From positions 124,001 to 188,000 of the forward strand of contig CAMDKM010000001.1 in assembly GCA_945900965.1 (NCBI GenBank): a DNA stretch of 64,000 bases, in the 5' to 3' direction. A program made the translations under genes and the position numbers. Of this stretch, positions 35,851 through 43,842 are shown one piece after another (position 1 is the first letter of the stretch; each line of letters starts with the position of its first letter). The DNA comes from Bordetella parapertussis (lineage in GTDB: Bacteria > Pseudomonadota > Gammaproteobacteria > Burkholderiales > JACQAP01). The notes under the pieces are model-generated. The model had not been told where the DNA came from and made no database searches. It saw nothing but the letters and a program-made list of their open reading frames with translations.

Positions 35851-35899
35851 TTAGTTGTACTGTGCGACTTACTAGTTAGTCGTTTTATACGACTAACTA
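35851..35899. promoter_or_regulatory. Two operator-like palindromes between the NrtR-like gene and its operon
   Basis: Site 2 (35873-35899) has perfect 11-base arms (TAGTTAGTCGT and ACGACTAACTA) around a 5-base spacer. Site 1 (35851-35871) has the related but imperfect arms TTAGTTGT and GCGACTTA. The centres are 25 bases apart. A consensus-like TTGACA (35835-35840) just upstream would place site 1 over a plus-strand -10 region, consistent with repression of the operon; TATAAA on the minus strand lies inside site 2. Autoregulation by the NrtR-like protein is inferred. Confidence 0.75.
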
Positions 35900-35941
35900 T
35901 CCCGACCAACCGGGAATCTACCGATCGCAAAGGAGAAAGCC

Positions 35942-36985
35942 ATGTTTGGCATCGAATTTGTCAAAGCCGCACCCAACACCCACCTGATTGAATATCGCAA
36001 CGGACGCATCGCCCGCGAAGGGACCGGAATGTCGTTCTTTTACTTCGCACCCAGCACCTCGCTCGTGGCCGTGCCCGTGGGCAGCCGTGACAGCCCGTTC
36101 ATGTTCGAAGTCGCCACTTCCGACTTCCAGACCGTCACCGTGCAGGGTCAGGCGACCTATCGCATCGCGCGCCCGCGGGACGCCGCGCGCCTTCTCAACT
36201 ACGCGCTCAAGCCCGGCGGCAAGGCTTACGCCTCGGACGATCCGGAAAAACTGCCCGAGCGCGTGGTGGCCATCGCCCGGGTGCTGATCCAGCAGGAATT
36301 ACGCGCGCTCGGTCTGCGCGATGCCTTGCGCGGTGCCGATGCGGTGGCCGCCAGAGTGTCCGCGCAGTTCGCCGCTCACCCGGAAGTTGCGGCCCTGGGC
36401 CTGGAACTGCTCGGGCTGTCGATTCTGGCCATCAAACCCACGACTGAGACCGCGCGCGCCCTCGAGGCCGAAGCGCGGGAAGCGATCCTCAAGTCGGCGG
36501 ACGAAGCGATTTTCCAGCGCCGCGGGGCCGCGGTGGAGGGCGAGCGCAGAATCCGCGAAACCGAGCTCGATACGGAAATCGCGGTCGAGCAGAAGAAGCG
36601 GCGCATTCGCGAGACGCAGATGGAAGCCGAAGCCAGCGTGCGCGGCAAGAAACACGAGTTGGATCGGACCGACATGCAGGCCGGCATCGCGCTGGAAGAA
36701 TCCCGCAAGGCGTTCGTGGAGAAAAAGGCGGCCAATCTCCGCACTTTGGCCGAGGCCGACGCACATCGCTTACAGGCCGTGGTCGATGCCTTGAAGACCG
36801 CCGACCCGCGGGTGGTGCAGACCTTGGCCTCGGCAGGAATGGACCCAGGCCAGTTGATCGCCCAGGCCTTCGGCGGCATCGCCGAACGCGCGGAACGCAT
36901 CGGCGAACTGAACATCTCGCCTGAGCTGCTCAACAGCCTACTGGCCAAAAGCGGCAAAAAGGAGGCGGTGCGTGGCACATCTTGA
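35942..36985 (+). CDS. SPFH/band-7 domain protein with coiled-coil tail
   Basis: The 347-residue protein starts with an SPFH domain (about 1-170): FGIEFVKAAPNTHLIEYRNG, VPVGSRDSPFMFEVATSDFQ, TVTVQGQATYRIARPRD. A long charged coiled coil follows (about 165-275, ETELDTEIAVEQKKRRIRET), and the C-terminus is hydrophobic-helical. It has no obvious transmembrane anchor, unlike flotillins. SPFH proteins oligomerise into membrane-associated scaffolds. AAAGGAG lies 7 bases upstream of the ATG. It is the first gene of the putative NrtR-controlled operon and overlaps the next gene by 14 bases. Confidence 0.85.
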   Translation: MFGIEFVKAAPNTHLIEYRNGRIAREGTGMSFFYFAPSTSLVAVPVGSRDSPFMFEVATSDFQTVTVQGQATYRIARPRDAARLLNYALKPGGKAYASDDPEKLPERVVAIARVLIQQELRALGLRDALRGADAVAARVSAQFAAHPEVAALGLELLGLSILAIKPTTETARALEAEAREAILKSADEAIFQRRGAAVEGERRIRETELDTEIAVEQKKRRIRETQMEAEASVRGKKHELDRTDMQAGIALEESRKAFVEKKAANLRTLAEADAHRLQAVVDALKTADPRVVQTLASAGMDPGQLIAQAFGGIAERAERIGELNISPELLNSLLAKSGKKEAVRGTS

Positions 36986-37901
36986 GCGCAAGGTGGTCCT
37001 GGTCACCCGGCAAACACGCCTGGACGAATTGCTGGTACGGCACCAGAGCTTGGCCCAGGCGCGTTATGTGATCGAGCGCCTGGGCGGCGATTCCGGCGAC
37101 TACCACCGCGAGCATGAGGCCTATGTCGAGGCTCGGCAAACCATCCTGGCGGTGCTGGGAGGGTACGGACGTTACCAGTTGATCGACCGCGCGCTGCTGC
37201 CCAACTTTGTTTTCGCACCAGACGATCTGGTCCTGGCGCTGGGGCAGGACGGGGTGGTGGCCAACACGCTCAAATATCTCGACGGCCAGCCCCTGGTGGG
37301 AATCAATCCCGATCCCGGCCGTTACGATGGAGTGCTGCTGCCATTTCAGCCCGCCGATCTAAGGCGCATCTTCCCGGAATTGCTGGCCGACCGCCGCCCC
37401 ATCCGAAACGCAACCATGGCGGAGGCCCGGCTGTCCGACGGGCAGCGGCTGCGCGCGGTGAACGACCTGTTCGTCGGCCCGAAGAGCCACACCTCGGCGC
37501 GTTACGAAATCTCCCTGGGCACACGCTCCGAGGTGCAATCTTCGAGCGGCCTAATCGTGTCAACCGGCCTGGGTTCAACCGCCTGGATTCGCAGCGTGGT
37601 CACCGGATCGATGGCCGTGGCATCGGCCCTCGGCACGCCGGTCAAGGCGCACTATCCCTCGCTGGCCTGGGATGCACCCGAATTGCGCTTCGCGGTGCGC
37701 GAACCCTTCCCCAGCCGCACCACTCAGGCTTCGCTGGTGTTTGGAACAGTTGATGCAAAATCCCCTCTCAAGCTACGCTCCCTGATGGCCGGACAGGGCG
37801 TTATATTCAGCGACGGAATCGAAAGCGATTTCCTGGAATTCAACGCCGGGGTGGAAGGCAGCATCGTCATCTCGGAACGAATTGGCCATCTAGTGATATA
37901 A
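36972..37901 (+). CDS. NAD-kinase-like protein
   Basis: The 309-residue protein carries NAD kinase motifs in order. The nucleotide loop is LALGQDGVVANTLKYL, corresponding to GGDGT with the aspartate kept and Gln in place of the first or second Gly. It is followed by GINPDPGRYDGVLLPF, AVNDLFVGPKSHTSARYEIS and SSGLIVSTGLGSTAWIRS, which corresponds to DGLIVSTPTGSTA. It would phosphorylate NAD to NADP, or bind a related nucleotide; the altered loop and the longer N-terminus (about 80 residues) leave this open. The GTG start has GGAGG 8 bases upstream inside the SPFH gene. Confidence 0.82.
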   Translation: MAHLERKVVLVTRQTRLDELLVRHQSLAQARYVIERLGGDSGDYHREHEAYVEARQTILAVLGGYGRYQLIDRALLPNFVFAPDDLVLALGQDGVVANTLKYLDGQPLVGINPDPGRYDGVLLPFQPADLRRIFPELLADRRPIRNATMAEARLSDGQRLRAVNDLFVGPKSHTSARYEISLGTRSEVQSSSGLIVSTGLGSTAWIRSVVTGSMAVASALGTPVKAHYPSLAWDAPELRFAVREPFPSRTTQASLVFGTVDAKSPLKLRSLMAGQGVIFSDGIESDFLEFNAGVEGSIVISERIGHLVI

Positions 37902-37915
37902 GGGAACCTCTAACG

Positions 37916-38968
37916 ATGCAAACCGATGCCATAGCGGGAGCGATTCTGGGTTGCGCGGTCGGCGACGCGATGGGGCTGCCCTATGAAGGTTTGTCGAGGC
38001 GGCGCGGAGTGCGCCTGCTGGGCGAGCCGTCCCGCCACCGTTTCATCCTCGGCCACGGCATGGTGTCGGACGATACCGAACACACCTGCATGGTCGCGGT
38101 TGCGCTCTGCGAACATCCGCGTGACGTCGATGCCTTCGCCCGCACCTTCGCCTGGCATTTGCGCACCTGGCTGCTGGGTCTGCCTGCCGGAATCGGCTTT
38201 GCCACCTTGCGCGCCATCGTCAAACTATGGCTGGGCTTTCCACCGGCACGCAGCGGCGTGTTTTCCGCCGGCAATGGCCCGGCCATGCGCAGCGCGATTC
38301 TCGGCGCCGCCATCGATGATGTAGGCGAATTGAGCCGCTTTGTGCGCGCTGCAACGATCATCACCCATTCCGACCCCAAGGCATTCGAGGGCGCGCTCGC
38401 CGTGGCGCTCGCCGCCTGGTGCGCACGACGCGGTATTCACAACCCCGCCGAATTTCTCGCCCACTTCCGCAGGGCGGCGGGCGAGAGCGCGAGTGACGAA
38501 TTTCTTGCCCTGTTGCTTGCCGTCGAAGAAAGTGTGGCCGCCGAACAATCCACCCTCGATTTCGCCGCCCGCATCGGGTGCGGGAACGGAATTTCCGGCT
38601 ACATCTACCACACGGTACCGGTCGCCCTCCACTGCTGGCTCAGCCATCCCGAAAATTATCGCGACGCCATTGACGAAATTATCCGTTGCGGCGGAGACAC
38701 CGACACCACTGCCGCCATTGTCGGCGCAATTATCGGCAGCGGCGTGGGACGCGAAGGCATCCCCACGGCATGGCGCGAGGGCCTATGGGAATGGCCACGA
38801 TCGAAGGCCTGGATGGAAAAACTGGCGGCGGCCTTGGAGCTTGCCATCCGGACCGGGAAGCGCGCACCGTTCCCGCGCATCTTTCCCCTGATAGGTCTGG
38901 CGAGGAACGCCGTATTCCTGGCCGCGGTATTCGTTCACATCGCGCATCGGCTGCTGCCGCCCTATTGA
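37916..38968 (+). CDS. ADP-ribosylglycohydrolase family protein
   Basis: The 350-residue protein matches the ARH/DraG family, which hydrolyses ADP-ribose from proteins or small molecules using two Mg2+. It has GAILGCAVGDAMGLPYEGLS at the N-terminus, the metal motif SDDTEHTCMVAVAL, FSAGNGPAMRSAILGAAIDD, and GGDTDTTAAIVGAIIGSGVG near residue 260, which supplies the second metal pair. All metal aspartates are visible. AAGGGAA precedes the ATG, 14 bases after the NAD-kinase-like gene. Freed ADP-ribose would be the expected ligand of the NrtR-like regulator, suggesting feedback in NAD turnover. Confidence 0.9.
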   Translation: MQTDAIAGAILGCAVGDAMGLPYEGLSRRRGVRLLGEPSRHRFILGHGMVSDDTEHTCMVAVALCEHPRDVDAFARTFAWHLRTWLLGLPAGIGFATLRAIVKLWLGFPPARSGVFSAGNGPAMRSAILGAAIDDVGELSRFVRAATIITHSDPKAFEGALAVALAAWCARRGIHNPAEFLAHFRRAAGESASDEFLALLLAVEESVAAEQSTLDFAARIGCGNGISGYIYHTVPVALHCWLSHPENYRDAIDEIIRCGGDTDTTAAIVGAIIGSGVGREGIPTAWREGLWEWPRSKAWMEKLAAALELAIRTGKRAPFPRIFPLIGLARNAVFLAAVFVHIAHRLLPPY

Positions 38969-39060
38969 AGCGCACTGACGCTCTTGGCGTTACCTCAAAC
39001 ACCGGAACGCAGTGCTGAAGGTGTTTCGGGTATAGTTAACTGAAGCAATTGCCCACGCGT

Positions 39061-39822
39061 ATGGACGAACTTTCTCAACTTAAACTTGCCAAGCCGCCAA
39101 TAGTGGAAGCAGTCGTGGACATCGATTGCGACATGCCTCCAACTATGGACCTTGCGGCGTTGGAAAGCAGGGGCAGAGACCTGTTCAGCCCTTCATACCC
39201 ACAATTTCGCACGCAGTTGATCCAGGAACACGAGTTCAAACAAGAGATCGGTTCCGCGCCGGAGATGGCTGTACGCCGGAGTATTCATGCTATTCAATTC
39301 TTGCACGACAACGAACAGCAATTGGTACAAATTCGGACGCTGGGTTTCTCGTTTAATCGTCTGACACCGTACTCTGGTCTGGATGATTATTTGCCGGAGA
39401 TACAGCGTACCTGGGCATTGTTCTCCACCCTTGTCGCACCGGTTCAAATTCGCGCAGTCCGATTGCGTTACATCAATCGCATTTTGTTGCCCCTGACCAA
39501 TGGACGCGTCGAGCTTGATGAGTATCTGAAGCTCGGCCCGCGATTGCCAGATGAAGAAAGATTGACCCTCGCAGGGTTTCTGAATCAACATGCGGTCGTC
39601 GAAGCGATTACTGGAAACCAGGCCAATATCGTCTTGACCACGCAACCGCAGTTGGCAAACCAGTTGCCGCTAATTTTTGACATTGAAGCTACAAGTGCAG
39701 GCAATGCCGAGCCGACAGATTGGCCTTGGATCGAAACCAGAATCCGGTCGTTGAGAAGCTTGAAAAATCACATTTTCCGCAATACATTAACCGACAAATG
39801 CCTGAAGCTGTTTCGACAATAG
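39061..39822 (+). CDS. TIGR04255 family protein
   Basis: The protein of about 253 residues matches TIGR04255: the N-terminal LAKPPIVEAVVDIDCDMPP, the middle FSFNRLTPYSGLDDYLPEIQ and IRAVRLRYINRILLPLTNGR, and the C-terminal FDIEATSAGNAEPTDWPWIE. The family is scattered in accessory DNA of bacteria and has no established biochemical function. The start at 39061 (MDELSQ) was preferred; a TTG at 39049 is possible. TATAGT at 39031-39036 could be a -10 element. The gene overlaps the next by 25 bases. Base composition looks more AT-rich than the neighbours, hinting at transfer. Confidence 0.85.
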   Translation: MDELSQLKLAKPPIVEAVVDIDCDMPPTMDLAALESRGRDLFSPSYPQFRTQLIQEHEFKQEIGSAPEMAVRRSIHAIQFLHDNEQQLVQIRTLGFSFNRLTPYSGLDDYLPEIQRTWALFSTLVAPVQIRAVRLRYINRILLPLTNGRVELDEYLKLGPRLPDEERLTLAGFLNQHAVVEAITGNQANIVLTTQPQLANQLPLIFDIEATSAGNAEPTDWPWIETRIRSLRSLKNHIFRNTLTDKCLKLFRQ

Positions 39823-40346
39823 CGTTTCTAGTGGGTTACGCGGCGCTCAATTCTGGGGCATTTGCCCGATCGGGAAGCGCGGTATCCGGCGAAGCGATGG
39901 CGGTGCGTCAAGCCGTCGGCAAGGTCGTGAACGCGACGGAACGGTCCCACGCGCTATTCGGGGCCAAGGCGAAAGCAATTTCTCAAATCTGGTCGTTGGC
40001 AAATGAGTGCTCCGAGGCGGGATGGGACGGTGATGACGCCTGGCCCGTGACCCCACTCATAGCAGGCTTGGCCGTCGAATTTATACGAGCTCTACCTGAT
40101 GGGGTTGCACTTCCTGAGTTTGCTCCCGAACCAGACGGATCAATCTCGCTTGATTGGATAATTTCCCGCAATCGTTTGTTCTCGCTAAGTATTGGTGCCA
40201 GCAACCGGCTGGCTTATGCTTGGCTTGACGGCTCCGACAAAGGGCATGCGGTGGCCCGATTCGACGGCAACCATATTCCAGCCAGAATTCTGCAAGGTAT
40301 AAACACAATCATGAGTCGCGAGAATGCTGCCGTCGGGTTTGCCTGA
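39798..40346 (+). CDS. Hypothetical protein, second gene of the TIGR04255 operon
   Basis: From the ATG at 39798 the product has 182 residues. One hydrophobic N-terminal segment (TIAFLVGYAALNSGAFARSG) is followed by an alpha-helical middle with KAKAISQIWSLANECSEAGW and DGDDAWPVTPLIAGLAVEFI. A beta-rich end has PEFAPEPDGSISLDWIISRN. I know of no function. It overlaps the genes on both sides (25 and 23 bases), a strong sign that the three proteins are made together. The N-terminal segment could be a signal anchor, but there is no typical basic start. Confidence 0.75.
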   Translation: MPEAVSTIAFLVGYAALNSGAFARSGSAVSGEAMAVRQAVGKVVNATERSHALFGAKAKAISQIWSLANECSEAGWDGDDAWPVTPLIAGLAVEFIRALPDGVALPEFAPEPDGSISLDWIISRNRLFSLSIGASNRLAYAWLDGSDKGHAVARFDGNHIPARILQGINTIMSRENAAVGFA

Positions 40347-40731
40347 GATTGTTGCGGACCAAGAGGAACTGGCAAGATTTCTGACTTCGTCCAGTCAATT
40401 TAACGCGATTATGGTCAAACCTGCCGCGTTTCTACCCAATCCCAAGAATGGCGAAACATCCGTGTTTCGCCGCGTCGGCCTCGCCCACGCGCAGCTTTGG
40501 CAGATTGCAAACGAAAACATGGGGGGAAATCGGACAGTGCATGGTGTCGCCATTCTCAATGCGAAGCATGTCAGATTGGCAATGCTGGATGTTGTTGCTC
40601 ATGAGCCTCCGCCAAGGCACGCAAACATCGTCAACTGGCCGTCTTCGGAATCCGATCCGGAAATTGCAAAGGCAGAACAGAAAGAACGAGCAGCCGAAAT
40701 CGCCCAGAACGCAGAACTGGTTCGACGGTAA
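40324..40731 (+). CDS. Hypothetical protein, third gene of the TIGR04255 operon
   Basis: The 135-residue protein contains KPAAFLPNPKNGETSVFRRV, HAQLWQIANENMGGNRTVHG, VAILNAKHVRLAMLDVVAHE and PPPRHANIVNWP. This set of motifs recurs in small uncharacterised proteins of proteobacterial accessory regions, as far as I recall; no biochemical role is known. The charged C-terminus (AKAEQKERAAEIAQNAELVR) is probably a helix. It overlaps the preceding gene by 23 bases and ends the operon. Confidence 0.75.
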   Translation: MLPSGLPEIVADQEELARFLTSSSQFNAIMVKPAAFLPNPKNGETSVFRRVGLAHAQLWQIANENMGGNRTVHGVAILNAKHVRLAMLDVVAHEPPPRHANIVNWPSSESDPEIAKAEQKERAAEIAQNAELVRR

Positions 40732-40770
40732 ACCAACGGCGGCGTTTGCAAAGTCCTGATCTGCATCAAG

Positions 40771-40857
40771 ATGGACTTCCGCCTTGCCAACACCTTCACC
40801 GTCAGCCTCGATCGGCTGACCGGCGAAGAACAGAAAGCCGTCAAGACCGCAGACTTT
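40771..40857 (+). pseudogene. N-terminal fragment of a UvrD-like helicase with RelE-like lead domain
   Basis: The fragment reads MDFRLANTFTVSLDRLTGEE followed by QKAVKTADF. This strongly resembles the first 30 residues of UvrD-type helicases of accessory islands that begin with a RelE-like domain (FTxSLxRLTGxEQKAVKT). After that the homology stops and the frame runs into unrelated sequence until 40956. The rest of the helicase is absent, so this is a deletion remnant. It supports the view that 39040-40900 is an acquired island trimmed at its right end. Confidence 0.6.
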
Positions 40858-40928
40858 CTCCCCCCCTGCTCCGCGTCAAGCGACCCTTTACTCCCGGCGA
40901 ACCAAGGTGAAGGGGTTCTCGTCTCCCG

Positions 40929-43043
40929 TTACTGGTCCCTCGTCAAAGCCTTGTAAACCACCCCATCCAGCGCCACACAACCTTCCCCCGCAGCACCCAC
41001 CAGCACGGGATTCAGGTCCAGATTCACCACGCCGGATTTTGAGTCAGTCATCAGGCGACCCACCGCCATCACTGCCGCGCAAAATGCGTCCACATCGAGC
41101 GCCGGTTCGCCGCGTACACCAGCGAGCAGCGGGGCGATGCGCAGGCGCTGTAGCGCGGCTTTGACGTCCGCAGAGGTAAAAGGCGCGATCAGTAATTGCA
41201 CGTCGGGCATTGCTTCGACGTATTTGCCACCATCGCCGACCAGGACAACCGGGCCGAATACTGGATCAATGCGCGCGCCGATCATGAGTTCACGCCTGCC
41301 GCGCGCCATTTTCGCAACGATGGCGCCGTCGAAGCGGGCGCCGTGTTTTTCCAGCGCCTGCTTCATTTCCATAAAGGCGCGGCGCACTTGATCGGCGCCG
41401 GTCAAACCAAGCCGCACCAAACCCAACTCGCTCTTGTGAGCGACATCGGCCGAACAGCCTTTCACGACAACCGGGCCACCCAGCGCGGTGAATGCGGCGG
41501 CGGCTTCGTCGGCAGACAGGCACAACTGGAATTTCACAACCGGAACGCCTGCGCCGGCGAGCAGTTTCAAGCTGTCCGCTTCGTTGAGCATTACTGACGT
41601 TTGTGAGAAGGCCGCCGGCGCGCGCGGACTGGACAGCGCTCTCCCCTTCGCGGCCGCAATCAGTTCGCCATGCGAAAGAAACTGGTTCAGTGCCGCTACG
41701 GCTTCGTATTCCGTTGGAAACGCCGGCAAGTCCCGAGCGCGAAAGTGCGCGGCAATATTCGGTTGTGGAATCGCAGCCACCAGAGGCTTGCCGGTGGCTT
41801 TGGCAAAATCCGCCGAGTCGCGGGCAAAAGCGTCCACGTCATAGCCCTGCCCCGCCACCGGGATGCCGATGAGGAAGGCGTCGGCGGCGTCATCGCGCGC
41901 CAGCACCGGCAGGATCTGCGAGAACAATGCGCTGTTCGATAGCAACGCGGCGGTGATATCGATGGGATTAGTGGTCGTGGCGAAGCCCGGCAGGATTTTG
42001 CCCAGTTCGTCACGGGTGCCCTGCGCGAGCTTCGCCATCGGCATGCCCACACTGCTGGCGGCATCCGCCGCCATGACACACACCGCTCCGGAATTGCTGA
42101 TTGCCACCAGCCGGCGGCCCCGAGGTTTCCAGCCCTTCAAATACATTTCCGCACTCGCCACCAGTTCGGCGGTATCGCGGGCGCGCCAGATGCCATGTTT
42201 TTCGAGGAACGCATCGACGGTGCGGTCTTCGTTGGCGAGTGCCCCGGTATGCGATTTCGCCGCCTCCTGGCCCGCGGCGGTACGTCCGGATTTGAGCGCG
42301 ATCACCGGCAGATTGCGTGCGTGTGCGATGCGCGCGGTCTCGGCAAGAAAGTACGGGTCGCTGATACTCTCCAGATACAGCAGCAGCAATTTCAAGTCCG
42401 GGTCTTCGGCCACGACCGAAGCGAGTTCGGAAACACTCACATCGGAGTCGTTACCGGTGGCATGGGAGTGGCGAACGCCCAGGCCGCGTGCGCGCAGTAG
42501 CCCGTATGGCACCACACTCATCGCGCCGGACTGACTGACCACACCAATGGGTCCATCAAGCGGCGGCGCTTCGATATACATGGTGGAAAACGACAAGATC
42601 GCCCCGGTGCCGAAATTGGCCAGCCCTTGGGTATTCGGCCCGATGATGCGCATGCCGCGCGCGTGGGCGGCTTCGCGCATACGCTTTTCCTTGGCCTTGC
42701 CGCCGACCGGATCGGTTTCACCGAAGCCCGAGGTCATCACCACCGCGGTCTTCACCCCGCGCTGCGCGCACTGCTCGACCGCCTCGATGGCCGCGTCACC
42801 TGCCAGCGCCACGATGGCAGCCTCGGGCGCATCGGGCACATCGGCAAGAGAAGGATAGGCCTTGTAACCCAGGATCTCCGTGCGCTTGGGATTGATGGGA
42901 TAGACCTTGCCGCGATAGCCATGGCGCGACATATACAGAATCGGGCGTCCGCCTATCTTGTTCTCGTTTTCGGAGGCTCCGATAATCGCAACCGACTTCG
43001 GATTAAGTACGGTGCGTAACGCATCTCTCTTGGGATCACTCAC
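40929..43043 (-). CDS. NDP-forming acyl-CoA synthetase / acetate-CoA ligase family
   Basis: The 704-residue protein joins both halves of this family. The N-terminal CoA-binding Rossmann domain has SVAIIGASENENKIGGRPIL. The ligase domain has the phospho-His segment AAKSHTGALANEDRTVDAF. The C-terminal ATP-grasp domain (about 480-700) has GGPVVVKGCSADVAHKSELG and RGRRELMIGARIDPVFGPVV. It makes acyl-CoA from a carboxylate and ATP, releasing ADP, or runs in reverse. The ATG overlaps the stop of a truncated upstream duplicate (43040-43243). The neighbouring DUF35, thiolase-like, IclR, cyclase and liv genes suggest degradation of an imported acid. Confidence 0.92.
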   Translation of the reverse strand: MSDPKRDALRTVLNPKSVAIIGASENENKIGGRPILYMSRHGYRGKVYPINPKRTEILGYKAYPSLADVPDAPEAAIVALAGDAAIEAVEQCAQRGVKTAVVMTSGFGETDPVGGKAKEKRMREAAHARGMRIIGPNTQGLANFGTGAILSFSTMYIEAPPLDGPIGVVSQSGAMSVVPYGLLRARGLGVRHSHATGNDSDVSVSELASVVAEDPDLKLLLLYLESISDPYFLAETARIAHARNLPVIALKSGRTAAGQEAAKSHTGALANEDRTVDAFLEKHGIWRARDTAELVASAEMYLKGWKPRGRRLVAISNSGAVCVMAADAASSVGMPMAKLAQGTRDELGKILPGFATTTNPIDITAALLSNSALFSQILPVLARDDAADAFLIGIPVAGQGYDVDAFARDSADFAKATGKPLVAAIPQPNIAAHFRARDLPAFPTEYEAVAALNQFLSHGELIAAAKGRALSSPRAPAAFSQTSVMLNEADSLKLLAGAGVPVVKFQLCLSADEAAAAFTALGGPVVVKGCSADVAHKSELGLVRLGLTGADQVRRAFMEMKQALEKHGARFDGAIVAKMARGRRELMIGARIDPVFGPVVLVGDGGKYVEAMPDVQLLIAPFTSADVKAALQRLRIAPLLAGVRGEPALDVDAFCAAVMAVGRLMTDSKSGVVNLDLNPVLVGAAGEGCVALDGVVYKALTRDQ

Positions 43044-43243
43044 TTGGTTACCTTTTTCATGACATTGCCGTCCGGTGCTTCGTGGCCCGGCGAACGCTGA
43101 CGCGCTTCCCGCAAACAGGCGCCTGCGGCGCTAACGTGTCTGCGCGTCCCACCTATCTTATTTTCATTCTCGGACGCGCCGATGACTGCAACAGACTTCG
43201 GATTCAATACAGTGCGCAACGCGTCGCGCATTGGGTCTTTCAT
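43040..43243 (-). pseudogene. Truncated duplicate of the acyl-CoA synthetase N-terminus
   Basis: The 67-codon frame begins MKDPMRDALRTVLNPKSVAV then IGASENENKIGG, nearly identical to residues 1-32 of the adjacent synthetase. It then diverges into an unrelated Arg/His-rich tail and stops at 43040, overlapping the synthetase ATG (ATGA). A partial tandem duplication of about 100 bases explains it. It may be translated as a short leader peptide, but no function is apparent. Confidence 0.85.
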
Positions 43244-43275
43244 TTCGATTCCTTATCCAAGAACCAAGAATCACG

Positions 43276-43475
43276 CTCACCGCAGAGGACGCGGATACCC
43301 TCGCGCAGCGTGGAGTACCCATTTTGGCCGCGGAGAAAAACAAAACATTGTCAGTTACTGTCGGCAGAGTACGGCATACGTAGAACCCAATTCAGACCAA
43401 TCGCTTTGCAATTAACGTTCGCCTTCGCTTTTCCTCTGGGTCCTCCGCGTCCTCTGCGGTGAGAGCTTCTTTGTT
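43276..43475. repeat. Inverted 9-mer repeat element (GAGGACGC type), copy 2
   Basis: The left arm (43276-43302) reads CTCACCGCAGAGGACGCGGA. The right arm (43430-43475) has the reverse complement in CCTCCGCGTCCTCTGCGGTG. About 130 bases lie between. The element fills the gap between the duplicate synthetase fragment and the DUF35 gene. Confidence 0.82.
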
Positions 43476-43478
43476 TTG

Positions 43479-43829
43479 TCAGAAATTGTCGAAGTACGGA
43501 ATCTTCCTCCCGCCAAAATCGACGAAACGCGCCCGCACCCGGTCGCCAATCTGCAGCGCCGGATCGCCGTGCGCCATCAGCCGGAATCCCTCGTCCGCAT
43601 CCACGAGCAAAATCAGGTAAGGCGCATAAGCGCGCAATTCCTCCGAAGGGGCGCGCGTAACCAAGGAGCGGGCATGGACGGTGCCGTTTCCGGAGGCCTG
43701 GCGTACATCCGGTTCGCCGGCCCCGCAGCCAGGGCAGAATCCACGCTGGAAGTACCAGGTTGAATTGCAAGTGCGGCAAATCTGGAAGGCAATGCCGCTC
43801 CCCTCGCGGGTCCAGTCGGCAATGCTCAT
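43479..43829 (-). CDS. DUF35 / OB-fold and zinc-ribbon protein
   Basis: The 116-residue protein has a rubredoxin-like zinc ribbon, CRTCNSTWYFQRGFCPGCG (two CxxC knuckles), followed by an OB-fold domain with GTVHARSLVTRAP, YLILLVDADEGFRLMAHGD and GDRVRARFVDFGGRKIPYF. DUF35 proteins are partner subunits of thiolase-like aldolases or hydratases in sterol and acyl-CoA degradation. It starts 13 bases after the thiolase-like gene. In ChsH2/Ltp2-type pairs the DUF35 domain is needed for activity, and the same may apply here. Confidence 0.88.
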   Translation of the reverse strand: MSIADWTREGSGIAFQICRTCNSTWYFQRGFCPGCGAGEPDVRQASGNGTVHARSLVTRAPSEELRAYAPYLILLVDADEGFRLMAHGDPALQIGDRVRARFVDFGGRKIPYFDNF

Positions 43830-43842
43830 GGTGAACCCCGGC

